DNA of 64,000 nucleotides from Gymnopus androsaceus JB14 (Eukaryota > Basidiomycota > Agaricomycetes > Agaricales > Omphalotaceae): the NCBI GenBank assembly GCA_009733575.1, contig ML769407.1:333024-397023 (forward strand), read 5' to 3'. A program made the translations under genes and the position numbers. Shown piece after piece: positions 1-10,220 of this stretch (positions are counted from its first letter, which is position 1; every line of letters starts with the position of its first letter). The notes beneath the pieces were generated by a model. It saw only the letters and a list, made by a program, of their open reading frames with translations. It was not told where the DNA came from and did not search any database.

Positions 1-572
1 GGGTCGGTTAGTGACAGTCGAGGCGGCGGTACGAACAATGATGGAGCGAGGAAAGGGTTTATAGTGAGTTAGGGATTTGGAGGGATGGTTGTAGGACGTG
101 GACAGCGTGGACAACGCAGCGATGGATGTGGGTGTGTGCAAGGACGCTGGACGAGCTAGCATCGTCCTGCTGAGCGCTGCTTGAGCTGAGCGAAGAATAG
201 GTGTCATTGTCTGTCGAGATATCGTTAGTAAGGAGCGAAGATGAACCAGCATGGAACGAACATACTTAAAAAGCGTTGGCTTCAAGATCGTTTCCGCACA
301 AGTCTTATAATCAATGCAGATATTGACGTCAGGAATACCTCATGCACAATGAGCGGATGACCATCTCCACAGGATTCTTCTTTTGATGGGATCGAATAAG
401 ACGTCACTAGTTTAGTTTTAACCCGAGGGAACGAGAAACTTCAGATATTGTACCTATGCAGCTTTTTAATCCGTAAGGGGTTAGGGGTTAGCACTTCGTT
501 GGTACATGAAGAAAGCTACATAAGTACATAGAATCAACATATATACTATAAGCTTCACTCGATTCAAGTAGT
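1..572. other. No gene recognised
   Basis: No open frame, RNA or repeat stands out before the tRNA gene. Confidence 0.5.
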
Positions 573-656
573 TCCTTCTTAGCTCAGTTGGTAGAGCGCG
601 TCACTAGTAGTATTACTTGTATGACGAGGTCAGTCGTTCAAGTCGGCTAGAAGGAA
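573..656 (+). tRNA. tRNA-Thr (anticodon AGU) with an 11-nt intron
   Basis: A complete cloverleaf can be folded by eye. The 7-bp acceptor stem is 573-579 with 649-655, and the discriminator base is A656. The D-arm has stem GCTC/GAGC and loop AGTTGGTA. The anticodon stem CGTCA/TGACG encloses loop CT-AGT-A. The T-arm stem is AGTCG/CGGCT with loop TTCAAGT. Bases 610-620 lie between positions 37 and 38, the canonical place for a nuclear tRNA intron, and must be removed to give a 7-nt anticodon loop. The mature length is 73 nt. Anticodon AGU (read as IGU) decodes ACU/ACC threonine codons. Internal A and B boxes and the downstream T-run fit Pol III transcription. Confidence 0.9.
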
Positions 657-660
657 GCTC

Positions 661-676
661 TTTTTTTTTTTTTTTT
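661..676 (+). terminator. Pol III terminator of the tRNA gene
   Basis: A run of 16 T begins 4 nt after the tRNA 3' end, as expected for RNA polymerase III termination. Confidence 0.85.
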
Positions 677-819
677 GCCTTTTTCGTTCTTAGTTTGTTT
701 CATGAATTCTGGTGCACGCAAAAGCTCGAACTAGTTTCACGAATTACCAAACACCTCGGAATCATCAAGTTTTAGTCGTGTTACCATACACAAAATCTAC
801 ATAAGTTCAAGATGTAGGC

Positions 820-1581
820 TTAGGCTTTCCCGCTCCAAACGGTGGCATGAACCTTCGCATGATTCTTGAGGACGAGCTGCGTGAATGCTGCTGGTATCTC
901 TGGAATATACTTCTTTTCCGCCGCGTTCTTACCCGCTAAATACCCCATCGCTTTATTCACATAAGCTATAGCATCCCAATCTTCCATAGTCGGGTTCTGT
1001 TCCATCTTTATCTTCGTAACAAGATCTTTCAACACTTTGTCCAATCTCCGCCTCATTCTCGAACGTGGCTTTCAGATTGTCAAGGCTGTCAATCGTCACT
1101 TGTGGCTTCGGCGCAGACTTCGTCCCTGCCTTAGCCTTAGGATCCTCTGACTTGGCCTCATAGTACGCCAAGGCCTTAGATGCTGTCTGACCTTTCAGCG
1201 GACGCTCAGTGTCGTCTTTGGGGTCGTATATGAACTGCGTAGGCACCAAAGGCGCTGTCGCAACGTCCAGTGTATCGCCACCGTTCGCAACGACACCATG
1301 AGTCTTGTCAACTAGCAAGGACCAGCGCATATCGTACATTTCTGGCTTGTTGAAAGTTTGGATCCGCAGTTGGACTGGGACTATGAGCTTGCCAGACGCC
1401 GCGGCTGATGGTCCTGTTAAGGCATTCATTCTGTAAGTATCATACGAAAATAGCTGCCAATGCTCTGCTTACCAGCCCGTCGTTCATGTTCAGCAGCGAT
1501 AGGAAATGGAACAGCAGCCACTGCAAGGAAACTAGTCCCTAGGGAGAACATAGCGAATAAAGTCGACGGTGTAAGGAGCAT
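820..1581 (-). CDS. Putative secreted protein, reading frame broken
   Basis: I do not recognise this protein. The likely start is ATG at 1581. Exon 1 encodes a hydrophobic signal-peptide-like stretch (SLGTSFLAVAAVPFP) and ends at 1473 with a good GTAAGC donor. The acceptor CAG ends at 1431. The next frame runs 1429-1060 and the C-terminal frame from about 1056 to a stop at 820. Two joins do not work: exon 1 ends in phase 1 but exon 2 needs phase 2, and near 1060 the reading must shift by one base without an intron. The C-terminal part is lysine-rich and looks helical (for example DKVLKDLVTKIKMEQN). Either this is a pseudogene or the sequence has 1-nt errors, as in several conserved genes of the window. 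Confidence 0.5.
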
Positions 1582-2640
1582 GGTGATGTAAATTTCTGCG
1601 TATGACTCTCTGACCAAAGAAAGAAACTTTTTATGAGCCGAAGGAACCCAGTAGAATGCATATAAACGCATACCGGTAATGGCTTGGCCTGCAAGTTCAA
1701 AGGGTCTATGAAGGATAAAACTTGAAGTCCTCAAAGCTGAAAAAAAAAAAAAAAAAAGAGAGAGAGAGAGGCGGTCAGTAACACGAGACCAAAACTAAAG
1801 GGATTCTCGAGAAGGACGCACCGAACCAGCGCTGTAGGGGTGAAGATAAAGTCCAGCTGAAGCTACACGAGGTATTATTTATACAAATGCCCCCGAGGTT
1901 TGCATCCGAGTCCAAGGCACGAGGCGCGAGAAGATTTGCCAGTTTGCCAAGATACAAGAGTTGAAATAATTATCCACTTATCCATTAGGCTGGATAGCGA
2001 TCTATCATGATAGCGATAGCCCTTGAAACTGCTCTGTAGCTCTGGGACTCCAACACAGGATTCACAGCCTTTCATGTACACAGCGCACCCAGTTGCAGTA
2101 AATAAACTCAATGGGATTTTAGATAAATGACGAAAAGCAAGCTTCGAGAGAGTTGCGGAAAAATAAGAATGTAAATGATGTGATGGATCGAATCTAGATA
2201 GCCACTGTGCGCAACCCGCGCGCGCGCACCAATAGCCGGCCATGTATTCACGATTCATATTAGGTATCCTTAGCATTTGGGAAGCAAGAGAAACGCATAC
2301 GTTTGAGTTGAATGAAATCGAGGACGAACAAAAGAATAGACGATTCAGAGTCCTGGCTCAAGCCTGAAGCGAGAGTCTGTTGAGAGCGAGAGACATCCAG
2401 GGATGACGAAAACCGTTTCCGAGGTAGGGTTGTGCAGAATTTCAAAGATGGAGATTATTCTATGAAACAATAAGTGCTGTGGCGAGGACCGTGCGGTTCA
2501 AAGTCCAACGGTTTGAGCGCTTATTTGCGCTTATTAGACCTTAAGCACCAATCACTGATTTACAGTACTCTCTACTACATATACGTTTTAAAAATCGCTC
2601 TTCTACTTGTATCACGCTTCCTCAGACTCCGACGCGTCAA
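1582..2640. other. Intergenic, no gene recognised; contains an A-run and GA repeat
   Basis: Bases 1741-1770 are a poly-A run followed by a short (GA)n repeat. Short frames on both strands show no signal peptide, domain or splice pattern that I can support. Confidence 0.5.
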
Positions 2641-2720
2641 TATCTTCCGCATGATGCCAGGCTTGGCTTCGGTGCATCATCGCTTCAGAATCGCCGATTA
2701 CTTATGGTTGAGAGATTAAT
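2641..2720 (-). pseudogene. Fragment of the secreted-protein family
   Basis: Bases 2641-2672 are identical over 32 nt to 4067-4098, which is the C-terminal part of the decayed family member at 4038-4480, and the match fades downstream. No signal-peptide exon is visible nearby, so this is a detached 3' fragment of another copy. Confidence 0.55.
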
Positions 2721-2885
2721 GAGTAAAGTAAATTTATTAAATTTATTCAAGGGAACTTCAGCATATATATATTATTTCGGAATACAAGTACTTGCATATA
2801 AAGGTTAAGTATATGTTTAGTAGTAGCCTACTAGCACTATATATTTTTTTTTGAATATTTTATATTTTTTGGTCCGCAATGAATT

Positions 2886-3403
2886 TCATACAAATGGCTC
2901 GAGTTGAGACCTTGTATCAAAATATAGTGAGTTTTGACTCAAACTCGAATCAAACAAATGAACATACACACTGGCAACAGCTTTGAAAAATGATGCTTGG
3001 TCGCTGTAAAGTTTCCCACTACCGCCAGTAACGGTTGCCACTAGAGCCTCTGGGTTACAAGTCGGAGACCTGTAGTAAAATATTTAAATTCATTCAGAGA
3101 CCACCACCAATTAGATAGAAAGTGGCAACATTGAAACTCACTTGTACAGTTCCACCGTTACACCAGGCCCATTCCGGAGACTGGTCACATCTGAGGTATC
3201 CAGGGGAGTGCAGCCAGTAGGCAAAGAGGGAGAAGTGAAGGTCTAATCTCCCCCGCAAAGTATTCGCAAGAGTAGGTGGCCATGATACAGATCTCATATT
3301 GGATTTGACCCGGATATTTGTAATGGCAAACAGAACCTTGAGGGAACGCGGCCATGGTCGTGTTAACGACAAGCACAAAGAGCATAATGATGAACTTAAA
3401 CAT
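2886..3403 (-). CDS. Small secreted protein, three exons (115 aa)
   Basis: I do not recognise this protein. ATG at 3403 begins a clear signal peptide (MFKFIIMLFVLVVNTTMA). Exons 3403-3289, 3190-3142 and 3069-2886 join in frame across two introns of 98 and 72 nt (donors GTATCA and GTGAGT, acceptors CTCAG and TACAG) to give 115 residues ending at TGA 2886-2888. I chose this splice model because it is the only one I found that keeps a single frame through all three exons. Without splicing, exon 1 stops soon after WIPQM. The mature part has two cysteines and a segment SPTCNPEALVATVTGG. It is unrelated in sequence to the larger secreted family around it. An effector-like role is only a guess from size and secretion signal. 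Confidence 0.6.
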
Positions 3404-3851
3404 AATGTGAGCAGGTTGGCTGGCTGACTAGATATCTTTCAGCTGAAGTAAACCTAGACGTTGGGCTTTTATAGAGCAGTACTGTAGTTGTCATTTACAT
3501 GGTGACCGCGGACTAGTAGACCGAACAACATATTTTCGCCTCCGATGTAAGTTCTTATGTAGTCCAAAGAATTCGATGAAGTCCCGAATACTATGCCTAT
3601 TCGCATTGAGAATGAAAGAATGTTCAAGTGTAATTACACAAAAACCAAGGACAGACAAGTGTTGGGATTCGATCTTGGAACACCCCAAAACAGTAATTAG
3701 CGCCGCGGAAGCTTGCTTGCTCGGAACGAGAGACAGCACAGGGTGGACAATTATCATTCACGCGGCGCCTGTTACGAGCTATATTGCCGGCTAGTTCTAT
3801 TTCTGTGAGTGAAAGCACCTTAACGGATCCGGGCATCCACAGCTACCTTCA
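3404..3851. other. Intergenic, no gene recognised
   Basis: Short overlapping frames occur on both strands, but none shows a domain, signal peptide or paired splice sites. Confidence 0.4.
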
Positions 3852-3944
3852 ATGAAGTCCTCTAGCACCAAAACTGGCATGATCGTCGGTACCGTCATTG
3901 GCGTTGTGGTATTGGCACCTCATATGCCCAGTAAACGAAGGTAA
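3852..3944 (+). pseudogene. Remnant of a membrane-anchor segment
   Basis: The frame from ATG 3852 encodes a Ser-rich stretch and then TGMIVGTVIGVVVLA, a glycine-rich single transmembrane helix like those in fungal cell-surface sensors. It then enters the left arm of the perfect hairpin at 3915 and stops at 3942-3944. The upstream frame has a stop within about 60 nt, so no ectodomain is preserved here. Probably the cut-off end of a larger gene. Confidence 0.3.
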
Positions 3945-3988
3945 TACCCCAAAGGCTATTACCTTCGTTTACTGGGCATATGAGGTGC
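3915..3988. repeat. Perfect 32-bp inverted repeat with a 10-nt loop
   Basis: Bases 3915-3946 are the exact reverse complement of 3957-3988, separated by 10 nt. The outer end begins GCACCTCATATG. The arms could form a 74-nt hairpin in RNA or a cruciform in DNA. It could be a very small foldback element, a recombination scar, or a small-RNA precursor. The sequence alone does not decide. Confidence 0.9.
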
Positions 3989-4037
3989 AGAGCCTACGCT
4001 TGATGCAGTGAAATAATTGGAGAACAATCCTACTCCT

Positions 4038-4480
4038 CTAACGTCTACGCGTTCTAAAAATCACCCTATCTTCCGCATGATGCCAGGCTTGGCTTCGGAG
4101 CCTGGCTTCAAAATCCAGCATAGCATGATCGACGATTATCCCGTAATCCGTCAGTTCTTTAGCTTGTTCGTACGCAGCGTCGCTAACACCAGTGGAGACT
4201 CTTGCTAAATAGGTAATTTCCAAATTCGTATACCAAGGTTAGATACAGTACTGCTTGTTATACAGCACTGAACACTCACATTCACAGAAAGCGTTCTCAT
4301 GATTATTGGCAGAAAGAGAATTCTCCACTGTTCCTTGACATCGAACTGGCTAGAGATTCATGAAGAAAACCTATGATCGTAAATCCAGTCCAAACGACCG
4401 GAAGGTATTCTTACCGGCGCGGCGTACACTGTGAGCAAAAGGCAGCTCACAGTGAGAGCAAAGTAGCGGGAAAGGAACAT
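4038..4480 (-). pseudogene. Decayed member of the secreted-protein family
   Basis: ATG at 4480 opens an intact 66-nt signal-peptide exon (MFLSRYFALTVSCLLLTVYA then AP) ending at 4415 with a GTAAGA donor, exactly as in the coding copies. Downstream no proper exon 2 is found. From about 4190 a frame keeps the family block AYEQAKELTDYGII (compare AYEQ...LVDYGMV in the copy at 8142) and then diverges to a stop at 4038. The N-terminal half of the domain is missing. The upstream palindromic element is partly preserved at 4491-4516. Confidence 0.6.
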
Positions 4481-4490
4481 GAGAGGTTCA

Positions 4491-4516
4491 ATAGCTTTCT
4501 CTGGGCAGCAGAGAGA
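4491..4516 (-). promoter_or_regulatory. Family 5' element, degenerate copy
   Basis: On the minus strand it reads CTCTGCTGCCCAGAGAAAGC, ending about 10 nt before the signal-peptide ATG at 4480. It is related to the element upstream of the intact family members, with the CTGGTGG part lost. Confidence 0.45.
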
Positions 4517-5676
4517 GAGGACTGATTCTCGAGAGGATGGTGAGAGTCGAATTAATTTGTTTTACACCGCATCTGTGAAAGAGGGTGGCGAACCGTCACG
4601 AAACGTGGCCATAGCCCCGCAGCGTGGACTGAAACTTGTCCCTGGACCACTGACGAGTAGTTGACGAGTACGGATCTGTGCGGACGTCCGACTTTAGCAC
4701 CAACTTGTAAGTTGTAAAATCATGCTAACTTGACTCCTTGTTATGGTTTTCGGCAGCTCTTTATTAGGAACATCCATCCAACTCGGGCTGGTCTATCTTG
4801 GTATGTTTTTGGGATAAAATTCACCACCTGGTCAAGGTAGACAAGTTTCACCGGAAGCAACCTTTAATACGCAAAACGAATTTTGGAACCGCGTTGGAGC
4901 GCGTTCAGAAGAAGCATGGAGAACTGCTCTGACTTACTTGAGGAAATAAAATATTCTTGGGACACCAAGCGGATAAACTGGAAATTTCACATAGTTGAAA
5001 TTTCACATAGTTGGAGGGATTTTTGCCATGGTCCGACCTTCGTTTGACCACTGAGGACAGCAGTGTCCCCTGTTACCCTCGAATGGGAAACCCTTCATCC
5101 CAAGGATCATTCCATCTTATTTCTCCAATATCCCCTAGCTTCACTGCCTCCCTCTATCGACTTTCCCGAGCCGTTGAGCCGTCCTTGACAACCTTCGCGC
5201 CTGTCTGTTTCTCTTCTCGTCACCAAGTCTCGACGTTGATAGGCAGGAGTCATACAAGACAGGAGGGCGACATCGTTCTGCAAAGGCTGTTTTCGCTCGT
5301 CAACCAAGCACTAGGCATCATGATGCACCGGTATATGTTACTTGGTGTGTGATCATAAATAAAAGTCTTCTGGACAGAACTTTAAGAATAAACACGCGAA
5401 TGAGGCTTGAGTGAGTGCGAAACGAAACTTCAAAGAAGTGCAAACCCACATCGGACACTTGGCGCCCAACTGGGCTATGCCGACGGCATTATTTTTGATT
5501 GTTTCGGCGATGATGGCGGTACTACTTGACTGGAACGTCGTTCATTCTTGCGCCCTTCCCTTAGGTTTCCTTCTCTCTCTGCTCTTAGGGACTGAATTGT
5601 GGTCTCTGATACTTGCTGCCTCAAGCAACTTTTGGAATTGACGAGCAGACTCGGTTAATAGGTTACGCGTGCAATA
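4517..5676. other. Intergenic and MAPKK upstream region
   Basis: No supported gene. Frames at 5011-5352 and 5411-5641 have atypical composition and no paired splice sites. The part next to 5677 is probably promoter and 5' UTR of the kinase gene. Confidence 0.4.
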
Positions 5677-7717
5677 ATGGCAGCACCTCGCGCGCTTCCA
5701 ACACCACCTTCTGTAGCCTCGCCTCCTCCTCCACCTGCTACTGTCACTCCTCGACCAGCCCTTCCTCCTGTACCTGCTGCCGGCTCTCTACGAAAAAAGC
5801 GCAACGTGAAAGCTCTGCAGCTACCTACACCACCTCTACCTTCTGCTTCAGGCGGTCCTTTGCCACCTCTGCCTACTCGTGATGCTCCAGGCCAGCCTCC
5901 TGCTCTGCCCAGAAGAGGCCTAAGCATTGACGTTCAAAATGCGCAGCCACATAATACAGGTTTGGGTCTCTTCGGTCGCGGCGCTGCACTAGGCAGTGGT
6001 TTACCGCCGATCAGTGCAAGCGTACTGATGACTCCGGAAAGTTCGACGACCCAGAGGAGAAATCTACAGATGGCTTTAACGGGAGCCTTAGAAGCGATGA
6101 GAGTCAGCAAGCCTGGAGTAATGTCTTCATCGTCGAGCTCGACGTTGGGAAGCAGTGGGCTCGCTTCGGGAGAAAGCGGTGTCTCAACCTCTACTGCAGA
6201 TACCGTCTCTACGGCTGCTTCGACCGTAGATGGAAGCGCAGAGACGATCATACTGGATCCACTGCAGGATTCTGATCTGCGTAATCTGGCTGAATTGGGT
6301 ATGGGTAATGGCGGCAGTGTGATGAAGGTTGAACATGTACCTACTGGAATCATCATGGCGAAAAAGGTATCTGTTCATCTATGTACAATTAGAACATCGT
6401 TTTAATCACATCCTTAGATCGTTCTCATCGATGCCAAACCGTCCGTCCGAAAACAAATCCTCCGCGAACTCCACATCATGCACTCCTGCTCATCACCATA
6501 TATCGTTTCCTCCTTTGGTGCATATCTCGCCGAGCCCAATATCTGTATATGTATGGAGTTTATGAACAAGGGATCGTTCGAATCTGTATACAAGTCTCTC
6601 GGTGGGAAAAATAGCCGGGGTGATGCTACCCCTGGTCCGATTCCTTTAGGGATCGTTAGGCAGGTTGCTAAGAGGGTCTTGGGTGGTTTGGTGTATTTAT
6701 ACGAGGAGATGGGCGTACTGCATAGAGATATCAAACCAAGTAATATTTTGCTTAATTCTCAAGGTACGTGCGTCATGCTCGTCGATTCTATCTCCAACTG
6801 AACTTGTTCTTTCGTAGGCCAAGTCAAGCTATGCGATTTCGGCGTCAGCGGAGAATTGGAGAATAGTGTTGCAAAGACGTTTGTAGGGACAAGCGTTTAC
6901 ATGAGTGTGAGTCCTGCTTTTCTTCGTACTCTGAACCTTTATTCGAATTGCCAAGTTTAGAATTTTGGCTTTTATCTGTAATACCGAAATTTCCATTCTT
7001 CCTCCGAATCTATCGTTTTGGCGTTCTGCCCTATTTTCTTTTCACTAACGTTCAATCTTCCTTTCTCTCACCTCACAGCCCGAACGTATCCAAGGCTCCG
7101 ATTATTCCGTCAAATCCGACGTCTGGAGTCTAGGCATCACACTCATTGAGCTCGCTCACGGGTGCTTTCCGTTTTCCGATACGGAGGTCGACTTTGATGA
7201 CGATGAGACAAATGGACCTGGAAGAATGAATGGGGAGATGTCCTTGGATTCAGGTAAGAGTTATTTATCGTATTACCGTTCTTTTTCATTTTTCAACTCC
7301 CCTGACGAAGATTTCCTTCCTTCCCTAGCTTCCCTCACCCCTGCCTCCGCTATCCCAAGTGCCCACCACACCCGTCGCAAATCTCGCGGCGTCTCCCTCC
7401 ACGGTGGCGTCGGCACTCTATCCATCCTCGAACTCATGCACCATATCGTGCGCGAGCCTCCTCCGCTCCTTATAACTCCCCTCATCCCGCATTCGATGGA
7501 ATTCGCCAAGCCTGTGACAGAAGGTGGGGCTGGCGTAGGACAAGAGACAGCAGAGGAAGCGAGAGTGTTTGTAGAGAAGTGTTTAATGAAAGATCCTGCA
7601 GAGAGGCTCAGTCCCCGGGAGCTACTGGGAACGGGATGGATGCGGGATGGGAGTGCGAATCGGGAGGCGAGAGAGGGAGAGCTAGATTTGAGGACTTGGG
7701 CGGGGGCTTTGCCGTGA
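5677..7717 (+). CDS. STE7: STE7-type MAP kinase kinase (562 aa)
   Basis: Dual-specificity kinase of the Ste7/Fuz7 class, which phosphorylates a Fus3/Kss1-type MAPK in mating and filamentation signalling. Exons 5677-6366, 6418-6763, 6818-6906, 7079-7253 and 7329-7717 join in frame. Residues 1-200 are Pro/Ser-rich and disordered. The kinase domain then shows a glycine loop (LGMGNGGSV), Lys230 in [12 protein letters not shown] (His332-Asp334) and DFG at 352-354. The activation loop is [20 protein letters not shown], with Ser362 and Thr366 at the MEK phosphosites. The SPERIQG form separates Ste7 from Pbs2 and Mkk1 types. A Ser-rich insert lies between the 'FPFSDTE' region and '[13 protein letters not shown]'. 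The start codon follows a stop-rich leader. No frameshifts are seen. This is one of the safest models in the window. Confidence 0.9.
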
Positions 7718-8090
7718 AAGGGGGTCTCGCGAGCGGTTGGTTCGTTTTATTTTATTACTTGATTTTTTGTCGTACTTGAGCTTGAGGAATAGTGCAATAT
7801 TTCTATGTGGCTTGTAGTTCAAAGGCATTGTCGAGGGCGGAATATCTGTTACGGCTGTGTTTGCCCTTGGGCTGTAGACTCGCGCGCCAGTTCCGTTCGG
7901 TCGCCATATTCAGAGGCCTCGCGTAGTCGGCTGACCGTTGATCGCATCAACATCTGGAAGCGGGTGGGACGAGCCTACTTGGCTGGCTCCGGCGAAGGTA
8001 TCAGCACCGCATCAAATTTCAAAATCAAGGTAATCGGTATAAGTATATTTGACGGCCAAAACAAACACTTTATTCCCTCTTCTCTTGCTC
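7718..8090. other. Intergenic, 3' region of the kinase gene
   Basis: No gene recognised. A long frame at 7805-8263 runs through the upstream element and first exon of the next gene and is not credible. Confidence 0.5.
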
Positions 8091-8124
8091 TTCTCTGCTG
8101 GTCAGAAAAGCTAACCCTGGTGGT
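8091..8124 (+). promoter_or_regulatory. Family 5' element
   Basis: TTCTCTGCTGGTCAGAAAAG is followed by CTAACCCTGGTGGT, ending 17 nt before the ATG at 8142. The first part is an imperfect palindrome (TTCT...AGAA). The same block precedes nearly every family member at almost the same distance. Confidence 0.6.
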
Positions 8125-8141
8125 TGATTTGCCTATTCTTC

Positions 8142-8789
8142 ATGTTTCCTTTCCGCTTCATCACTCTCTTCATCTGCTTCCTTTTGGTTACTGTGCATGC
8201 TGCGCCGGTAAGTCTCCTTATGTCTTGTTGGCTGCGATTAATGTTGATAGCGAGCGCCTTTAGCAGTCTGTGGTTCGACGCACCGACGACGAAGGACTTC
8301 CCCGTTTCTGTAAGTTCCTCAATATTATCGCGATCCTTGCATTGAAATAACTCATTTACAGCGGCTGGTAAAAAGCTGACGTTGTCAAACGGTGCCATTG
8401 GCAAGAACTTCTTAGATAACGGCAAAACGAGGGAAAATGTATATCACCTCGAAGGAGCATACCATCCTGTGCAACCCGACATGGCCCGTCCCTCTAAATC
8501 CTTGCTCCTGACATTCTGGAAGGAGGAAGCTGGTGATGCTCCCGCTCAAGCCTACGAACAACGTGCATCGCTCCATAAGGCACACGATTTGGTCGATTAT
8601 GGGATGGTCATGAAGCCGCCACGGCAACTTGGCTTAGGCCCGATAGCTGTCGTCATCTATAAATATGAAGCATCCACCTTAACTGGCAATGGTAACGAAG
8701 CTGCAAGGAAATCTGAAGATCAGAAGGCGAAGGCGCTGGCGGGCATGAAGGAACCGGCGGCGAAGGAGTACGGAAGCATGCATGTATGA
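8142..8789 (+). CDS. Secreted-protein family member (179 aa)
   Basis: I do not recognise the domain. Exons 8142-8207, 8264-8309 and 8362-8789 give 179 residues. Exon 1 (66 nt) is exactly a signal peptide (MFPFRFITLFICFLLVTVHA then AP). Exon 2 encodes QSVVRRTDDEGLPRF, with a dibasic RR suggesting Kex2 trimming. Exon 3 carries the shared domain: KLTLSNG, ENVYHLEGAY, SKSLLLTFWKE, then LVDYGMVMKPPRQLGLG and IAVVIYKYEAS, with a charged tail. There are almost no cysteines, unlike many fungal effectors. A convergent copy at 9512-10159 has the same exon lengths (66, 46, 428 nt), so the two arose by duplication with inversion. Confidence 0.75.
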
Positions 8790-9511
8790 ATGTATCTTGA
8801 AGTATAGAGCATCTAGTTACAAATCTGGCTCGAATGGTTAAGTACTATCATTAACAAAGACGCTCTGGCCAGTTACAAAAAGTAGCAGCGGTAACGGAAC
8901 CAGGGAAAGGGATGTGATAACTTTCAAAACTGATACTTATGGAAGGAAAACGGGTGGTCTTCGGGTGTGCGCTGGTAAATATGTATCCTCCTTCATTCCT
9001 TTTATACGTGTTTGGTGCGGGTTTCACCCAGAGTTTCTTTCAAGCTCCTACATCCTTTTCTCCGACTCTGCTGCTACTACTTCAAAAACGTCGGTGGTAA
9101 GATGATGGATACAGATTATTACCTGTTGTGTAGCGCGTACCCCATTTCCTTCGAAGTTCCGAGATAAGTCTGGCGGAGGCGGCTTATCAGAGGATAAGCC
9201 AGCCCGGCACCGTGAGTCAACCGGCGCCACATCAGCGCCTATTATTTTACTTGCTCTCGACTCTCCATCGACGAATTATCCCCACCCACACCTTTTCCTT
9301 ATCAGCTGTATGCTCCAGCCTTAGTTTCCGCGTGCGTTATTTGATTACCCACCCGCGCGGGGCTAAAGCCCAGCCAAACACACACACATTCTAATTACTC
9401 CGAACTAGCCAGAGTCTGGCTTATCTTCGTTGCATACCAAGGTTTTTGGACAGCGCTGTAATAATGATATTTAACAATTCGAGCAACAAATGCTCTATCA
9501 AGATACATGCT
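8790..9511. other. Intergenic between two convergent family members
   Basis: No gene recognised. A short inverted motif, GGCTTATCAGAGGATAAGCC, lies at 9180-9199. Otherwise only unsupported short frames. Confidence 0.45.
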
Positions 9512-10159
9512 TCAATGCTTATTGCCATTATTGTAATTGGTATTCTTTACCAATTTCTGCACATCCGCCAGCGTTTTCGCCTGCGCTTGTCCAGCTTGGT
9601 CATTACCACTGCCAGTTAAATAGGATGCTTCATACAGGTAGATAATGACGGGGACCGGTGCGGTTGAGCCTAGCTTATGCAGCGGAGCCGTAAGCATCCC
9701 ATAAGTGACCAAATTGTTTGCCTTTTTGAGCGACGCAAGTTGCTCGTAAGCATCATCACTAGCTTCTTTCCAAACCATCACCAGCAAGGATCCAGAGGGG
9801 TGCTCCTTCGATGGACCGTAGACATGTTTCAAAGGCTTATATGCTCCAACCAAGTGATATATGTTCTCGACTGGTTTCCCATTATTTACGAATGGGTTGC
9901 CAATGGCACCGATTGCTGGCAATGCTATTTTGTTATCCGCTAGAAATGGTTAAGTTGGATGCGAAGAATTAAGGTATAGGGAGAACTTTACAGAAAGGAG
10001 GAAATCCTTGGGTGTTGGTACGTCGAACCAAAGAAGACTAAAGGCGTTGTTAAACATGTATCGAAGCCAACAAGAAATCCGTAAGGGACTTACTGGCGCG
10101 GCTTGGACAATAGTCAACAGGAAGCAAATAATGAGGGTGCTGTAGCGAAAAGCGAACAT
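9512..10159 (-). CDS. Secreted-protein family member (179 aa)
   Basis: Exons 10159-10094, 10037-9992 and 9939-9512 join in frame to 179 residues, the same lengths as the convergent copy at 8142-8789. The signal peptide is MFAFRYSTLIICFLLTIVQA then AP. Exon 2 begins SSLVRRTNTQG, with the dibasic site. The domain exon contains ENIYHLVGAYKP, SGSLLVMVWKE, AYEQLASLKKANNLVTYGML and VPVIIYLYEAS, and ends in an Asn-rich tail (NTNYNNGNKH). It is the closest relative of the 8142 copy. Function is unknown; secretion is inferred from the signal peptide. Confidence 0.75.
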
Positions 10160-10185
10160 GAAAGGATAACAAGTAGAGCGGATGA

Positions 10186-10220
10186 TACCACCAGGGTTTA
10201 TTTCTCCGACCAGCAGAGAT
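10186..10220 (-). promoter_or_regulatory. Family 5' element
   Basis: The minus strand reads CTCTGCTGGTCGGAGAAA followed by ACCCTGGTGGTAT, ending 27 nt before the ATG at 10159. Confidence 0.6.

Noticed and set aside
3094..3378. Cysteine-rich frame ending SPEWAWCNGG on the minus strand
   Set aside because: It lies over exons 1-2 of the three-exon secreted gene, but only the other frame joins across both introns without a stop.
5011..5352. 113-residue frame upstream of the MAP kinase kinase
   Set aside because: No domain, signal peptide or splice sites; probably untranslated upstream region.
7805..8263. 152-residue frame before the first intact family member
   Set aside because: It runs through the conserved 5' element and the signal-peptide exon in a different frame from the real gene.
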